The translations under genes were made by a program, and so were the position numbers. Below, in pieces: positions 6,429-14,534 of a DNA stretch of 42,818 bases (within the stretch, counting starts at the first letter, position 1; each line of letters opens with the position of its first letter). Origin of the DNA: Candidatus Woesearchaeota archaeon. Lineage in GTDB: Archaea > Nanobdellota > Nanobdellia > Woesearchaeales > SKGA01. Location: the NCBI GenBank assembly GCA_016926395.1, contig JAFGOT010000024.1, forward strand, positions 1 through 42,818. The letters are read 5' to 3'. Under the pieces are notes generated by a model that saw only the letters and a program-made list of their open reading frames with translations, searched no databases and had not been told where the DNA came from.

Positions 6429-8222
6429 TTATCTAGTTCTCTTCTTACTAAATGATTTTTTACTAGAACTATCTCTTTGTGGTGGTCTGTTTGCTCCTTT
6501 GTTATTTGGTTTTCTGTCTCTTGATTGGGATCTGCCTGATTCTCTATTGGAGTTGTTTTTAGATTTTTCAAATCTTGGACCTCTTGATTCGCTTCTTGGT
6601 GTTCTATCGTTTCTTTGATTTACTCTTCTATCTGGACTGGATCTTTGAGGTCTATCATTTGATTTGGATGGGCGATCGCTCCTTTGCGGCCTATCTCCTC
6701 GAGGTTTAAAACCAGGTTTGTCATCTGATGTTCTTCTTTCTCTATCATTGCTTCTAAAATTAGAACGACCTTCGCTTCGTCTATCGCCTCTTGGTCGATC
6801 ACTTCGAGAACTAAATCCTCGTCTATCTCCACCATCTCTTCTATCTCTACGAAAACCGCCTGAGTTTCCAGAACGAGAAGATCCTCCTCTTGAAGGAGCT
6901 GGCTCAGCAATATCTTTATACCTTATAGTATCAAGATCGTGTTTGAAATTATATTTAAGAAGGGCTGAAACAATTTTCATAGGGGAATGTTCTTCTAATA
7001 ATTCTTTAGCCATCAAATTATATTTTTCTGATTTAGATGAGTCATCGTTAATAATGTTTTGAATTAGTGTTTTTACTTGTTCTTCTTTGTGTGCAATAAC
7101 TTCTTTAGCAGATGGAAGTTTATGTTTTTCTAATTTACAATTGTTAACTTTTTCAAGAAGACTTAACTTTCGAGACTCAGATGGAATAACTAATGTTATA
7201 GAAATTCCTGTTTTGCCTGCACGACCAGTACGTCCGATACGATGAACATATGATTCTGGACTTTGAGGAAGAGAGAAATTTATAACATGAGATAAATCAT
7301 TAACATCAATACCTCTGGCTGCAACATCGGTAGCAACAAGGATGTTTATTTGTTTATTTCTAAATTGTTGAAGAATTTTTTCTCTTTGACTTTGAGTAAT
7401 ATCTCCATGGAGAGAAGCAGCGCTATAATCCATAGAAACAAGTTTTTGAGTAACCATATCAACTGAAGATTTTGTATTACAAAAAATAATTCCATAAAAA
7501 TCAACGTAATAATCAATGATTCGTCGGATACCTTCAATACGGTCTTTAGCACTTATATCGTAATAGATTTGTTGAATAGTATTAGTTGTAATTTGAGATT
7601 TTTCTATTTCAATAATCTCATGTTCTTTCATGTATTCTTTAGCAATTTTAAGAATTGGTGTTGGCATGGTTGCTGAAAAAAGTAACATACTCTTTTCTTT
7701 TGGAGAATTTTCTAAAATTTCTTTAATGTCATCAACAAAACCCATATTAAGCATTTCATCAGCTTCATCAAGAACTGCATATTGGATGTTGTTTAATTTT
7801 AGAACGCCTCTTTTTTGTAAATCAATAACTCTACCCGGAGTACCTACAACAATATCCACTCCTTGTTTGAGTTGCTTGATTTGAGGATCGATAGGACTTC
7901 CACCATAGATTGGTAAAACAAAAACTTTTTTGTCGCCTTTTAATGAAATAATCTCTCCTGCAACTTGCATAGCAAGTTCTCTTGTTGGAGTTAAAATTAT
8001 TGCTTGAACAGTTTTGCTATTCTCTTTAATTCTCTCAAGAATAGGAAGTGCAAAACTAGCTGTTTTTCCAGTTCCAGTCTGTGATTGACCCACAACATCC
8101 TTTTTACCCTCTAAAAGGAGGGGGATGACTCTCGCCTGAATAGTTGTGGGAGTTGTATAACCTTTCTTTTCTAATGCTTTAACAGTATTATCAGATAATC
8201 CTAATTTTTTGAATTCTTCCAT
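6429..8222 (-). CDS. DEAD-box RNA helicase with RGG/Arg-Ser tail
   Basis: ATP-dependent RNA helicase (DeaD/CshA-like) that remodels RNA structure in the cytoplasm. All motifs are present: Q motif (FKKLGLSDN...TTIQ), motif I QTGTGKT (48-54), PTREL (79-83), GG, TPGR, DEAD (152-155), SAT (183-185), IIFCNT, VATDVAARGID and HRIGRTGRAG. After the helicase core and a small C-terminal domain, about residue 437 to 597 is a disordered tail rich in Arg, Ser, Gly and Asp (SRGGSSRSGNSGGFRR...), typical of RNA-binding or phase-separating tails. A minus-strand TATA box (TATATAAA) lies 19-26 nt upstream of the ATG. Such helicases often act in cold adaptation, ribosome assembly or mRNA decay. Confidence 0.95.
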   Translation of the reverse strand: MEEFKKLGLSDNTVKALEKKGYTTPTTIQARVIPLLLEGKKDVVGQSQTGTGKTASFALPILERIKENSKTVQAIILTPTRELAMQVAGEIISLKGDKKVFVLPIYGGSPIDPQIKQLKQGVDIVVGTPGRVIDLQKRGVLKLNNIQYAVLDEADEMLNMGFVDDIKEILENSPKEKSMLLFSATMPTPILKIAKEYMKEHEIIEIEKSQITTNTIQQIYYDISAKDRIEGIRRIIDYYVDFYGIIFCNTKSSVDMVTQKLVSMDYSAASLHGDITQSQREKILQQFRNKQINILVATDVAARGIDVNDLSHVINFSLPQSPESYVHRIGRTGRAGKTGISITLVIPSESRKLSLLEKVNNCKLEKHKLPSAKEVIAHKEEQVKTLIQNIINDDSSKSEKYNLMAKELLEEHSPMKIVSALLKYNFKHDLDTIRYKDIAEPAPSRGGSSRSGNSGGFRRDRRDGGDRRGFSSRSDRPRGDRRSEGRSNFRSNDRERRTSDDKPGFKPRGDRPQRSDRPSKSNDRPQRSSPDRRVNQRNDRTPRSESRGPRFEKSKNNSNRESGRSQSRDRKPNNKGANRPPQRDSSSKKSFSKKRTR

Positions 8223-8378
8223 TGTATGCCTTATAAATAGTTTATATAGTAATTATGATTTTTTATAAATAAGGGATTGACTTGTTTGTTTATAAAGCTA
8301 CGTAATGAACTAATAATCAAGAAAATGCTAAAATTAACAAAATAAATGTTTAAAAATTCATTCTTATTTCTATATTTT

Positions 8379-8738
8379 ATGACTTACGAACCAACATATG
8401 CTCCTGGCCAAATAATGGTTTATTTCAAGGGCAATCCTGAACCTGACTTTGCTAAACAATTTGGAAAACAGATAGGTTATGAGCTATTTCCAAAAAAATA
8501 TTTAGTTGGAGATGTATATATTTTTAAGACGAAAGAAGGAGAAGAACAAAAAGCAATAAATAAATTTCAATCATTTGATGAATTTGTCGATTGGTCTTCA
8601 CTTAGAGATTTAAAATTTGAAGAAAGAGAATTAAGCCTTGAACAAGCAATACAACAATTATTATCTTTAAGAACTTCTTTTGAATTAGATGATGCTGTTT
8701 ATTCTTCAAGAGTGGAAGAGATAAAAAAATTATTTTAG
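8379..8738 (+). CDS. small protein resembling a subtilase propeptide domain
   Basis: I start this at the ATG at 8379 rather than 8346, because TTTAAAAA at 8350-8357 is placed as a TATA box for a leaderless message from 8379 and the earlier ATG would lie upstream of transcription start. The 119-residue product begins with YAPGQIMVYFKGNPEPDFAKQF, which resembles the opening strand of the Fervidolysin/I9-like propeptide fold (YVPGEVIVKFK), followed by alternating strands and helices and a helical C-terminus. It might be a small protease inhibitor or chaperone-like domain (weak). No signal peptide remains with the chosen start. Confidence 0.5.
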   Translation: MTYEPTYAPGQIMVYFKGNPEPDFAKQFGKQIGYELFPKKYLVGDVYIFKTKEGEEQKAINKFQSFDEFVDWSSLRDLKFEERELSLEQAIQQLLSLRTSFELDDAVYSSRVEEIKKLF

Positions 8739-8773
8739 AATAATAAAAATAAAAGTAATAAAAAATTCTTGAT

Positions 8774-9016
8774 TTATTTTTTAGCTTTTTCAGCAACTTT
8801 ACCAATCCAGATAGTCGCAACGACTGCTATGATTGTAACAAGAATTGCATAAACCCAAGGTCCGCCTGATGAAAGAGCACATAATGCGCCTGCTCCTTCT
8901 GATCCACAAGGACCAACGAACAATGCTTTGATAGCTTCGTTCCATGCCAATGCAGCAACTAAACCAAATGCAGCAGTAACTAATGCTGCAAGCTTTTCAA
9001 TAACGTCTTTTTTCAT
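8774..9016 (-). CDS. DUF5654 family membrane protein
   Basis: An 80-residue protein with two membrane helices: about residues 9-31 (LAALVTAAFGLVAALAWNEA) and 53-73 (PWVYAILVTIIAVVATIWIG). The N-terminal FGLVAALAWNEAIKALF is the hallmark of the archaeal DUF5654 family, whose function is unknown. The loop between the helices has two cysteines and many small residues. GGGGGT lies a few bases before the ATG as a ribosome-binding site. It is a single gene. Confidence 0.75.
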   Translation of the reverse strand: MKKDVIEKLAALVTAAFGLVAALAWNEAIKALFVGPCGSEGAGALCALSSGGPWVYAILVTIIAVVATIWIGKVAEKAKK

Positions 9017-9152
9017 TTAAAACCCCCTAATATATCTTTTTTATCTTATTTTATATTTAAAATTATCTACTGAATGTTTATTTTCAAAGCAGGTGTTATT
9101 ATAAATCAAGACGAGATTCTTATTGTTTGAATAATTTGTTTAAGATAATAAA

Positions 9153-9692
9153 ATGGCAATAATAAACATAAAAGGATATGAGTTTGATGCAATAACAATC
9201 AAAGATTCATTTAATAGACGAGCACAAAAATTCAAAAATAATATAATTGAAAAACTACGATCTGTTGGTGTTCCAAGTGATGATGTGATTATAGACCTAG
9301 AACCAGTTGCTATTAAACGACTTCCAGCAAGTGCAACGTGGTATATTGAAGGTTCTCATTCTCACTTTAGTTACAAAGCAGGATCTAAATACGTTGATAA
9401 TTTATATGTTGTTTCTAAAATAATTGAGTTTGAAGTAAAAGCCGTTTTATCGGGTGAAAAAACTATTGATGAATTTATAGCGGATTTCACTGAGTCTCAC
9501 GAAATAGAAGAAGAAAGAAAATGGGCTCGAGAATTACTCGGTTTTGAAGAAGATTCTTTAGACTTTGAGGGAATGCATGCAAAATACAAACAAATGGCAA
9601 AAGATTTGCATCCTGATATGCCAAATGGAGATTTAGAGAAATTCAAAGAATTAAACCGAGCGCATAAAATATTAAAAAGAGAATTAAAATAA
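9153..9692 (+). CDS. J-domain (DnaJ-like) protein with unknown N-terminal domain
   Basis: The C-terminal 40 residues (FEGMHAKYKQMAKDLHPDMP..., with HPD at 153-155, then NRAHKILKREL) form the core of a J domain, the module that stimulates Hsp70 (DnaK) ATPase. The usual N-terminal helix of the J domain is hard to see, so it may be degenerate. The N-terminal 110 residues form an alpha/beta domain (INIKGYEFDAITIKDSFNRRAQKFKN...) that I have seen only as an uncharacterised fusion partner in DPANN archaea. It would act as a specialised co-chaperone. No DnaK or GrpE gene is in the window. Confidence 0.7.
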   Translation: MAIINIKGYEFDAITIKDSFNRRAQKFKNNIIEKLRSVGVPSDDVIIDLEPVAIKRLPASATWYIEGSHSHFSYKAGSKYVDNLYVVSKIIEFEVKAVLSGEKTIDEFIADFTESHEIEEERKWARELLGFEEDSLDFEGMHAKYKQMAKDLHPDMPNGDLEKFKELNRAHKILKRELK

Positions 9693-9697
9693 AAAGT

Positions 9698-9829
9698 TTA
9701 TTTTGTAATTACGGAGAAAGATGTTTCTTCCTCGCACTCAGGACATACTTCTGGTTCTTCTTGAGATCTTAAATTATATCCGCAACTTCTACAATACCAT
9801 TGTGGTTCTTTAGTTCCAAATAATTTCAT
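9698..9829 (-). CDS. 43-residue rubredoxin-like zinc-ribbon protein
   Basis: A very short gene: start ATG at 9829, TAA at 9698-9700. The product opens with MKLFGTKEPQWYCRSCGYNL and contains Cys13-x-x-Cys16 and Cys29-x-x-Cys32 (CPEC), a two-knuckle metal site like rubredoxin or a ribosomal zinc ribbon. AGGTG lies upstream of the ATG with suitable spacing. It follows the YbjQ gene on the same strand after 46 nt and is convergent with the J-domain gene, whose stop is 5 nt away. It may bind zinc or Fe and act in redox or protein-protein contacts. Confidence 0.7.
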   Translation of the reverse strand: MKLFGTKEPQWYCRSCGYNLRSQEEPEVCPECEEETSFSVITK

Positions 9830-9843
9830 TTTCAACACACCTG

Positions 9844-9876
9844 AAAACAGCTAGTCTGGGAAATGGAAGCTGTTTT
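9844..9876 (-). terminator. hairpin between ybjQ and the zinc-ribbon gene
   Basis: AAAACAGCT (9844-9852) pairs with AGCTGTTTT (9868-9876), a perfect 9-bp stem with a 15-nt loop. It begins immediately after the ybjQ-like stop codon on the minus strand. It could attenuate transcription into the zinc-ribbon gene or protect the 3' end of the upstream message. Confidence 0.4.
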
Positions 9877-10196
9877 TACTTTAATTTAACTGCAGTTCCG
9901 TAAGCTAACATTTCACTAGCTCCTTGCATAATCATTGATGTGGTAAATCTTACACCCACAACTGCATCTGCACCTTTTTTTATAGCATCATTAACCATAC
10001 GATTATATGCTTCTTCTCTTGCTTGCATCGTCATTTCAGTGTATGTTTTAACTTCACCACCCACTATGCTTTTGAAGCCTGCACCGATATCTCGTCCAAT
10101 ATTTCTTGCACGAACAGTGCTGCCTTGGACAACGTCAATAATCTCAACTATTTTTTTACCTGGAATTTCCATTGTTGTTGAAACAATAATATTCAT
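9876..10196 (-). CDS. YbjQ/UPF0145 family protein
   Basis: A 106-residue member of the YbjQ (DUF74, putative heavy-metal-binding) family. Diagnostic segments are the N-terminal strand IIVSTTMEIPGKKIVEIIDVVQG, the helix with GFKSIVGGEVKTYTEM, and KKGADAVVGVRFTTS followed by AYGTAVKL. The family forms pentameric rings and its role is uncertain. The ATG overlaps the stop of the upstream membrane protein (ATGA), so the two are co-translated; a membrane partner next to YbjQ proteins is a common arrangement. Confidence 0.85.
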   Translation of the reverse strand: MNIIVSTTMEIPGKKIVEIIDVVQGSTVRARNIGRDIGAGFKSIVGGEVKTYTEMTMQAREEAYNRMVNDAIKKGADAVVGVRFTTSMIMQGASEMLAYGTAVKLK

Positions 10197-10381
10197 TTTT
10201 TCTTAACCTCACTTATTTGTTCAATATCATCTTCTTTTTTGTTAAAAATAATAAATGCGCTAATAATAAATATTGCAATACCATAAATTAGTCCAACAAA
10301 AATCTTAGAACTAACTATTATTAGAAATGTTCCAAGTGCAAGACCTATAATGCCTGTAATGTATCTGCTCGTGGTATTCAT
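10193..10381 (-). CDS. two-helix membrane protein, partner of YbjQ
   Basis: A 62-residue protein with two membrane helices (about 8-25 and 29-48) separated by a tight Gly/Phe turn, and a charged cytosolic tail ending EVKKK. A TATA box at about 10401-10410 lies 20-29 nt before the ATG, so this is the leaderless first gene of a two-gene operon with ybjQ. No family is recognised. It may anchor the YbjQ ring to the membrane (inference). Confidence 0.7.
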   Translation of the reverse strand: MNTTSRYITGIIGLALGTFLIIVSSKIFVGLIYGIAIFIISAFIIFNKKEDDIEQISEVKKK

Positions 10382-10422
10382 ACAGATATATTGGTAGATT
10401 GAGTTTATAAATATTGCTAAGA

Positions 10423-10881
10423 TTATAGTGACTTAACCATGATGTATGAATTAGATTTTTCAAGGTCTTCAACAACTTCAAATCCGTTCTTTTTATAGAA
10501 ATTTACTGCGTAGTTATCCTTGAAAACAAACACTTTAAGATGTTCTATTCCTTGTTTTACTGCATACTTTATTGTATAGTTTAGAATCTGGTATCCGTAG
10601 TCTTTTCGTTGATATAATTTAACAACATGTATATCATTAATTAAGATTGAATTTTTATTATTTGGTTCGACATTAAATGAAACATAACCAACAAACTTAT
10701 CTTCATCAAAAAATAATTTTACAACACCTTCTTTAACAACTTTGAAAAGTTTATCTTTACTAACAGAATCAGACCAACCGCCAAAATTCTTAACAAAGTA
10801 ATCTCTCATGTTGTCGCGAGTTAATGTCTTAATATATTTATCAAAATCTGTGTTTTCAAAAAGTCTAGAAGTAAGTGTCAT
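10423..10881 (-). CDS. GNAT-family N-acetyltransferase
   Basis: A 152-residue acetyltransferase. Motif A is present as INDIHVVKLYQRKDYGYQIL, with the acetyl-CoA pyrophosphate loop Q-R-K-D-Y-G. It is followed by the strand HLKVFVFKDN and the classic AVNFYKKNGFEVVED (motif B). The substrate is unknown; the layout resembles ribosomal-protein or small-molecule acetyltransferases. TTAAATAC at about 10903-10911 lies close to 26 nt before the ATG, implying a leaderless single-gene transcript. Confidence 0.85.
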   Translation of the reverse strand: MTLTSRLFENTDFDKYIKTLTRDNMRDYFVKNFGGWSDSVSKDKLFKVVKEGVVKLFFDEDKFVGYVSFNVEPNNKNSILINDIHVVKLYQRKDYGYQILNYTIKYAVKQGIEHLKVFVFKDNYAVNFYKKNGFEVVEDLEKSNSYIMVKSL

Positions 10882-11000
10882 AACTAAAAGAATGTGGGAA
10901 GAGTATTTAATGGTTTGTTGGATTGAACATCAGGATTTAGAGAAGTTGTGAAGAAGTTTATCTACGAAACATATTTAAGTCTTCAAACATTAACAGTTTT

Positions 11001-11405
11001 ATGAAAAAACTCGTTGTATTTGGATTAATATACAAAAATCAATTTCTTGTAATGAACCGTCCTTCTAATCATGTTAATAAACCGGGTTCGTTAACTTTGC
11101 CTGCAGGCCATGTTGAAGATGGTGAAACATCTAAAGACGCGACTTATCGAGAACTGAAGGAAGAATTTGATATGTCTGGTTTTGAAATTGAACTTTTAAA
11201 AGGTCCTTATCCACATTTGTCTGCAACAAATAAAGAATACGAAGTATATTTTTATTTAATTAAAGATTGGGATGGACAGTTTGTGAATGTTGAAAATCAA
11301 GATGTTTTTTTTATGGATTTGAATGAGGAGAATATTGGTTTGATTGAAATTGAATCAAGTCGAGATATTCTGCGAGAATATATTTCTAAGATAAATTGTA
11401 TTTAA
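11001..11405 (+). CDS. NUDIX hydrolase
   Basis: Hydrolyses a nucleoside-diphosphate-linked substrate. The Nudix box spans residues 36-58: Gly36, Glu42, Arg50-Glu51, Glu54-Glu55, in GHVEDGETSKDATYRELKEE. The glycine expected at 57 is Asp. The flanking strands (KLVVFGLIYKNQFLVMNRP and YEVYFYLIKDWDG) fit the fold, and 134 residues is a typical MutT-like length. ATTTAAG about 26 nt before the ATG implies a leaderless start. Substrate specificity (8-oxo-dGTP, ADP-ribose, others) cannot be read here. Confidence 0.88.
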   Translation: MKKLVVFGLIYKNQFLVMNRPSNHVNKPGSLTLPAGHVEDGETSKDATYRELKEEFDMSGFEIELLKGPYPHLSATNKEYEVYFYLIKDWDGQFVNVENQDVFFMDLNEENIGLIEIESSRDILREYISKINCI

Positions 11406-11420
11406 CATGGCGGGTAGAAG

Positions 11421-11506
11421 AAGTTGCGAAGAAATTCCCCCGAAGGGCGTAACGAAGTGGAGTTCTAGTCGCTGTTATACGAGTGCGAAGCACCTTTCGA
11501 AGAAAG
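11421..11506 (+). ncRNA. cluster of GAA-triloop hairpins, candidate structured RNA or repeat element
   Basis: Between the convergent NUDIX and unknown genes lies a locally GC-richer stretch with successive hairpins that all close on a C-GAA-G loop: CCC/GGG (11439-11447), GTGC/GCAC (11483-11493) and CTTTC/GAAAG (11494-11506); the last two are directly adjacent. CGAAG also recurs at 11427 and 11453. This is unlike the AT-rich surroundings. It may be a dispersed palindromic repeat, a transcription-end element or a small RNA; no homology search was possible. Confidence 0.35.
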
Positions 11507-11536
11507 CGTTAAGAAAACCTAATTTAAAAGCACAAA

Positions 11537-12268
11537 CTATCTTTCGAATGTACTTTCAAGTTGATCTAATATATTTTTTGCAATGTGAAGGGTTATGAAA
11601 TATGGTAGAGGTAATTTTGCACATTTATATTGCATCATTTTTTTAGTTGGACCTGAAAAAATATTTGCGACCTCAAAATCAGAATCACTATTAGAGGGAT
11701 GACTTGCATCATATTCATTTGCAATTCTTTTGATTAGTTCTTCATTTGAAATGTAAGCTGCATTGCAATTCTCTACATTGAATTTTATCGCAGGAGATTC
11801 GAGGTATTTAGCAAAATTCACTCTTTGTGTTTGCATTTTGTGACTTTCATCATTCATTATTTTTACCTCTTCAGGAGAAAGAACTCTGTGAATAACAAAA
11901 AATTGTGCACGTGTCATACTTGTATCATTGTCGAATTTAACAAATGTTCCAGTTGAAAATTTTTCAGCTGCGGGGCCACTTATTATTTCCTGTTGATTTA
12001 AAGTTGTTCTGTTGACTGAATTAGTAGTGACGCCTGATGGTAAATGACAAAATACATAAGTTCCACCTGTTAGCAATTTTTTGAATTTTTTTGTTAGAAT
12101 TGGGATTTTGAAAATGTTTTCATTTTTGATTTCAGTAACTTTGTTTTTAAGTTCAGTCCATACTCTTAGGGTGTGCGCTAAATCCAGAAATGAAATTATG
12201 TCGTAGTTTGTTATGGCACTATCGTAATGACGTTTAAGTCTTGCATATTGAACATTGTAACTTACCAT
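11537..12268 (-). CDS. unknown soluble protein
   Basis: A 243-residue protein without a signal peptide or membrane segment. The N-terminus is helical (HYDSAITNYDIISFLDLAHTLRVW), the middle is strand-rich (GGTYVFCHLPSGVTTNSVNRT), and the C-terminus is helical. I recognise no catalytic motif. A minus-strand TATA box (ATTATATATT, about 12290-12299) lies 22-31 nt upstream of the ATG, so it is an independently transcribed, leaderless gene. The NYDIISFLDLAH phrase seems conserved in scattered hypothetical proteins (memory only). Confidence 0.65.
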   Translation of the reverse strand: MVSYNVQYARLKRHYDSAITNYDIISFLDLAHTLRVWTELKNKVTEIKNENIFKIPILTKKFKKLLTGGTYVFCHLPSGVTTNSVNRTTLNQQEIISGPAAEKFSTGTFVKFDNDTSMTRAQFFVIHRVLSPEEVKIMNDESHKMQTQRVNFAKYLESPAIKFNVENCNAAYISNEELIKRIANEYDASHPSNSDSDFEVANIFSGPTKKMMQYKCAKLPLPYFITLHIAKNILDQLESTFER

Positions 12269-12549
12269 GATAATAAGTAGTGTTCTTGAATATATAATAT
12301 TTTGTGCTTTAGGTTTTTCTTAATGTCGTATAACATGTATTAGGTCGACTTTGTTGATTCTAAAAACTGTTAGATTTTCTTTAGAGGTGGTTAATTCGGA
12401 GACTTTACGTTTTTTGGAGAGGAGAGTCCAGATTTTTTTTTAAAGCAAATTTATTTAACTTTTTATTTAAGATGTTTTTTATATTGTCCTTTGGATCACT
12501 AGTCATTCCTCCCTAACTTTTAAAAAGAAATTAGCTCTTTCACTCATTT
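12269..12549. other. 281-nt intergenic region upstream of uvrB
   Basis: It holds the minus-strand TATA box of the gene before it (about 12290-12299) and the uvrB TATA box (TTTTAAAAA, about 12519-12527). A purine-rich stretch at about 12405-12430 ends in a T9 run, which could be the end of a small transcript. I found no ORF with a credible start. Confidence 0.4.
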
Positions 12550-14490
12550 ATGAGTGATTTTAAGTTAGTTTCACCTTTCAAACCGGCTGGAGACCAGCCT
12601 CAAGCGATAAAGAAACTAGCTGAAGGCTTAAAGAAAGATTTTCCTATTCAAACACTTCTTGGGGTTACTGGTTCGGGTAAAACTTTTACCATGGCGGGTG
12701 TTATAGAGAAATATAATAGACCTACTTTAGTTCTGGCTCATAACAAAACTCTTGCATTTCAGCTTTATACTGAATTAAAAGAATTCTTTCCTGAGAATAA
12801 AGTTGAGTTCTTTATTTCATTTTATGATTATTACCAACCAGAAAGTTATCTTCCAAGTTCAGACACTTACATTGAAAAAGATGCTAAAATAAATCCTAAG
12901 ATTGAACAGATGAGAGTTAAGGCTACAACTTCTCTATTGACGCGAAGCGATACAATTGTTGTTGCTTCTGTTTCTGCAATTTATAGTATTGGTAATCCTG
13001 ATAGTTATTCGAACATGGCTACCGAGATTAACAATAATATGCAGATATCTCGTCGTGATTTAATAATTAAACTTCTTAATATGCAATATGAACGTAATGA
13101 TACTGAACTAGTTCCTGGACGATTTAGGGTTAAAGGTTCTGTTATTGATATTGTTCCAAGTTATCAAGATAATTATATACGAATTATTATGCGAGGGGAT
13201 AGGATAGTTGGAATTCATGAACTATCAAATCCTGACATGCTTAAAGTAGCTGAGTTTGATGATTTAACTTTATTTCCTGCAAAGCATTTTGTGATGGAGC
13301 ATGATGTTATAGAAAATGGTGTTGAAGAAATCAAAGCGGACTTGGAAGAATGGTTTCCTAGATTGGAAGAAAAAAATAAACTGTTTGCTTATCGATTAAA
13401 ACAAAGAGTAAAATATGATACTGAAATGATAAGTGAAATGGGTTATTGTAATGGTATTGAAAATTATTCTAGATATTTCGATGGTCGAAAAGAAGGAGAA
13501 AGACCTTATTGTTTGATTGATTTTTTTCCGAAAGATTTCTTGATGATTATTGATGAAAGTCATCAATCAATTCCTCAACTTAATGCAATGTACAAAGGAG
13601 ATAGAAGTAGAAAAGAGACTCTTGTGGAATACGGGTTTCGTTTGCCTTCTGCACTTGATAATAGGCCTTTGAAGTTTGATGAGTTCAAAGAGTTTATGCA
13701 TCATGTTGTTTGTGTTAGTGCTACTCCTGCTGATTATGAACTTGAGAGAAGTAGTCAAGTTGTTGAACAAATCGTTCGACCAACAGGTCTTATTGATCCT
13801 GTTATTGAAATGCATAAAAGTGAAGGACAAATGGATCATCTCCTTTCTGAGATTCAAACAGCTGTTGGTAGAGGACAACGAGTATTGGTAACGACAATAA
13901 CTAAACGATTGGCTGAAGACTTAACAGAATACTTTGCAAACAAGGGTGTTAAAACACGTTATTTACATTCAGAAATAGATTCTCTTGAAAGAATTGAAAT
14001 TATACGGCAACTTCGTCTTGGAAAATTTGATGTCTTGGTTGGGATTAACTTGCTTAGAGAGGGACTTGATATTCCCGAAGTTGGACTTGTGGCGATACTT
14101 GATGCTGATAAGGAAGGATTTCTAAGAAATGATAAAAGTTTGATTCAAATAATTGGACGAGCAGCAAGAAATGTTGATGCAAAAGTCATATTATATGCTG
14201 ATAGAATAACTGATGCTATAACTAAAACTATAAAAGAAACTAACAGGCGACGAGAGATACAAATTGCATACAATAAGAAATATAACATCACTCCAAAAAC
14301 AATAATCAAAACAGTGAGTGATAAAGAAGTAACAAAACTTCGTGATGAGAAATCTCTTCCATCAACTGAAATTCCTAATCTTATTGTTCAATTAGAAGCA
14401 GATATGAAGTTGGCTAGTGAAGAGCTTGATTTTGAGAAAGCTATTAAGCTTCGTGATAGAATAAAATTTTTACAACAAAAATTAAAATAA
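12550..14490 (+). CDS. uvrB: excinuclease ABC subunit B
   Basis: Damage-verifying helicase-like subunit of nucleotide excision repair; works with UvrA and UvrC. Seen: Walker A GVTGSGKT (38-45), the DNA-threading beta-hairpin with YYQPESYLPSSDTYIEKD (94-111), DESH (about 335), VCVSATPADYE, helicase motifs V and VI (GINLLREGLDIPEV and QIIGRAARN), and the C-terminal UVR motif (ASEELDFEKAIKLRDRIKFL) that binds UvrC. The 646-residue length is standard. The ATG is about 23-31 nt downstream of a TATA box, so the message is leaderless. uvrA and uvrC are not nearby, and archaea mostly acquired this system from bacteria (established knowledge). Confidence 0.97.
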   Translation: MSDFKLVSPFKPAGDQPQAIKKLAEGLKKDFPIQTLLGVTGSGKTFTMAGVIEKYNRPTLVLAHNKTLAFQLYTELKEFFPENKVEFFISFYDYYQPESYLPSSDTYIEKDAKINPKIEQMRVKATTSLLTRSDTIVVASVSAIYSIGNPDSYSNMATEINNNMQISRRDLIIKLLNMQYERNDTELVPGRFRVKGSVIDIVPSYQDNYIRIIMRGDRIVGIHELSNPDMLKVAEFDDLTLFPAKHFVMEHDVIENGVEEIKADLEEWFPRLEEKNKLFAYRLKQRVKYDTEMISEMGYCNGIENYSRYFDGRKEGERPYCLIDFFPKDFLMIIDESHQSIPQLNAMYKGDRSRKETLVEYGFRLPSALDNRPLKFDEFKEFMHHVVCVSATPADYELERSSQVVEQIVRPTGLIDPVIEMHKSEGQMDHLLSEIQTAVGRGQRVLVTTITKRLAEDLTEYFANKGVKTRYLHSEIDSLERIEIIRQLRLGKFDVLVGINLLREGLDIPEVGLVAILDADKEGFLRNDKSLIQIIGRAARNVDAKVILYADRITDAITKTIKETNRRREIQIAYNKKYNITPKTIIKTVSDKEVTKLRDEKSLPSTEIPNLIVQLEADMKLASEELDFEKAIKLRDRIKFLQQKLK

Positions 14491-14494
14491 AAAA

Positions 14495-14527
14495 GAAAGG
14501 GCAAGAAGTGCAGATCCTGCCGCTTTC
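14495..14527 (-). terminator. hairpin plus T-tract terminator for the SPOR operon
   Basis: GAAAG-GGCA (14495-14503) pairs with TGCC-(G)-CTTTC (14518-14527), with one bulged G and a 14-nt loop. On the minus strand the stem is followed at once by TTTTTTATTTT, giving a bacterial-looking intrinsic terminator for the operon ending at 14535. On the plus strand it follows the uvrB stop and may act on both. Confidence 0.6.
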
Positions 14528-14534
14528 CTGGACT

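Noticed and set aside
11407-11598. 63-codon frame after the NUDIX gene
   Set aside because: It reads through the hairpin cluster and into the 3' end of the gene on the other strand; composition is unlike the neighbours.
12405-12440. GAGGAGAGTCC near a T9 run, similar to an RNase P RNA core motif
   Set aside because: The required following helices and the second conserved region are absent; a T-tract follows at once.
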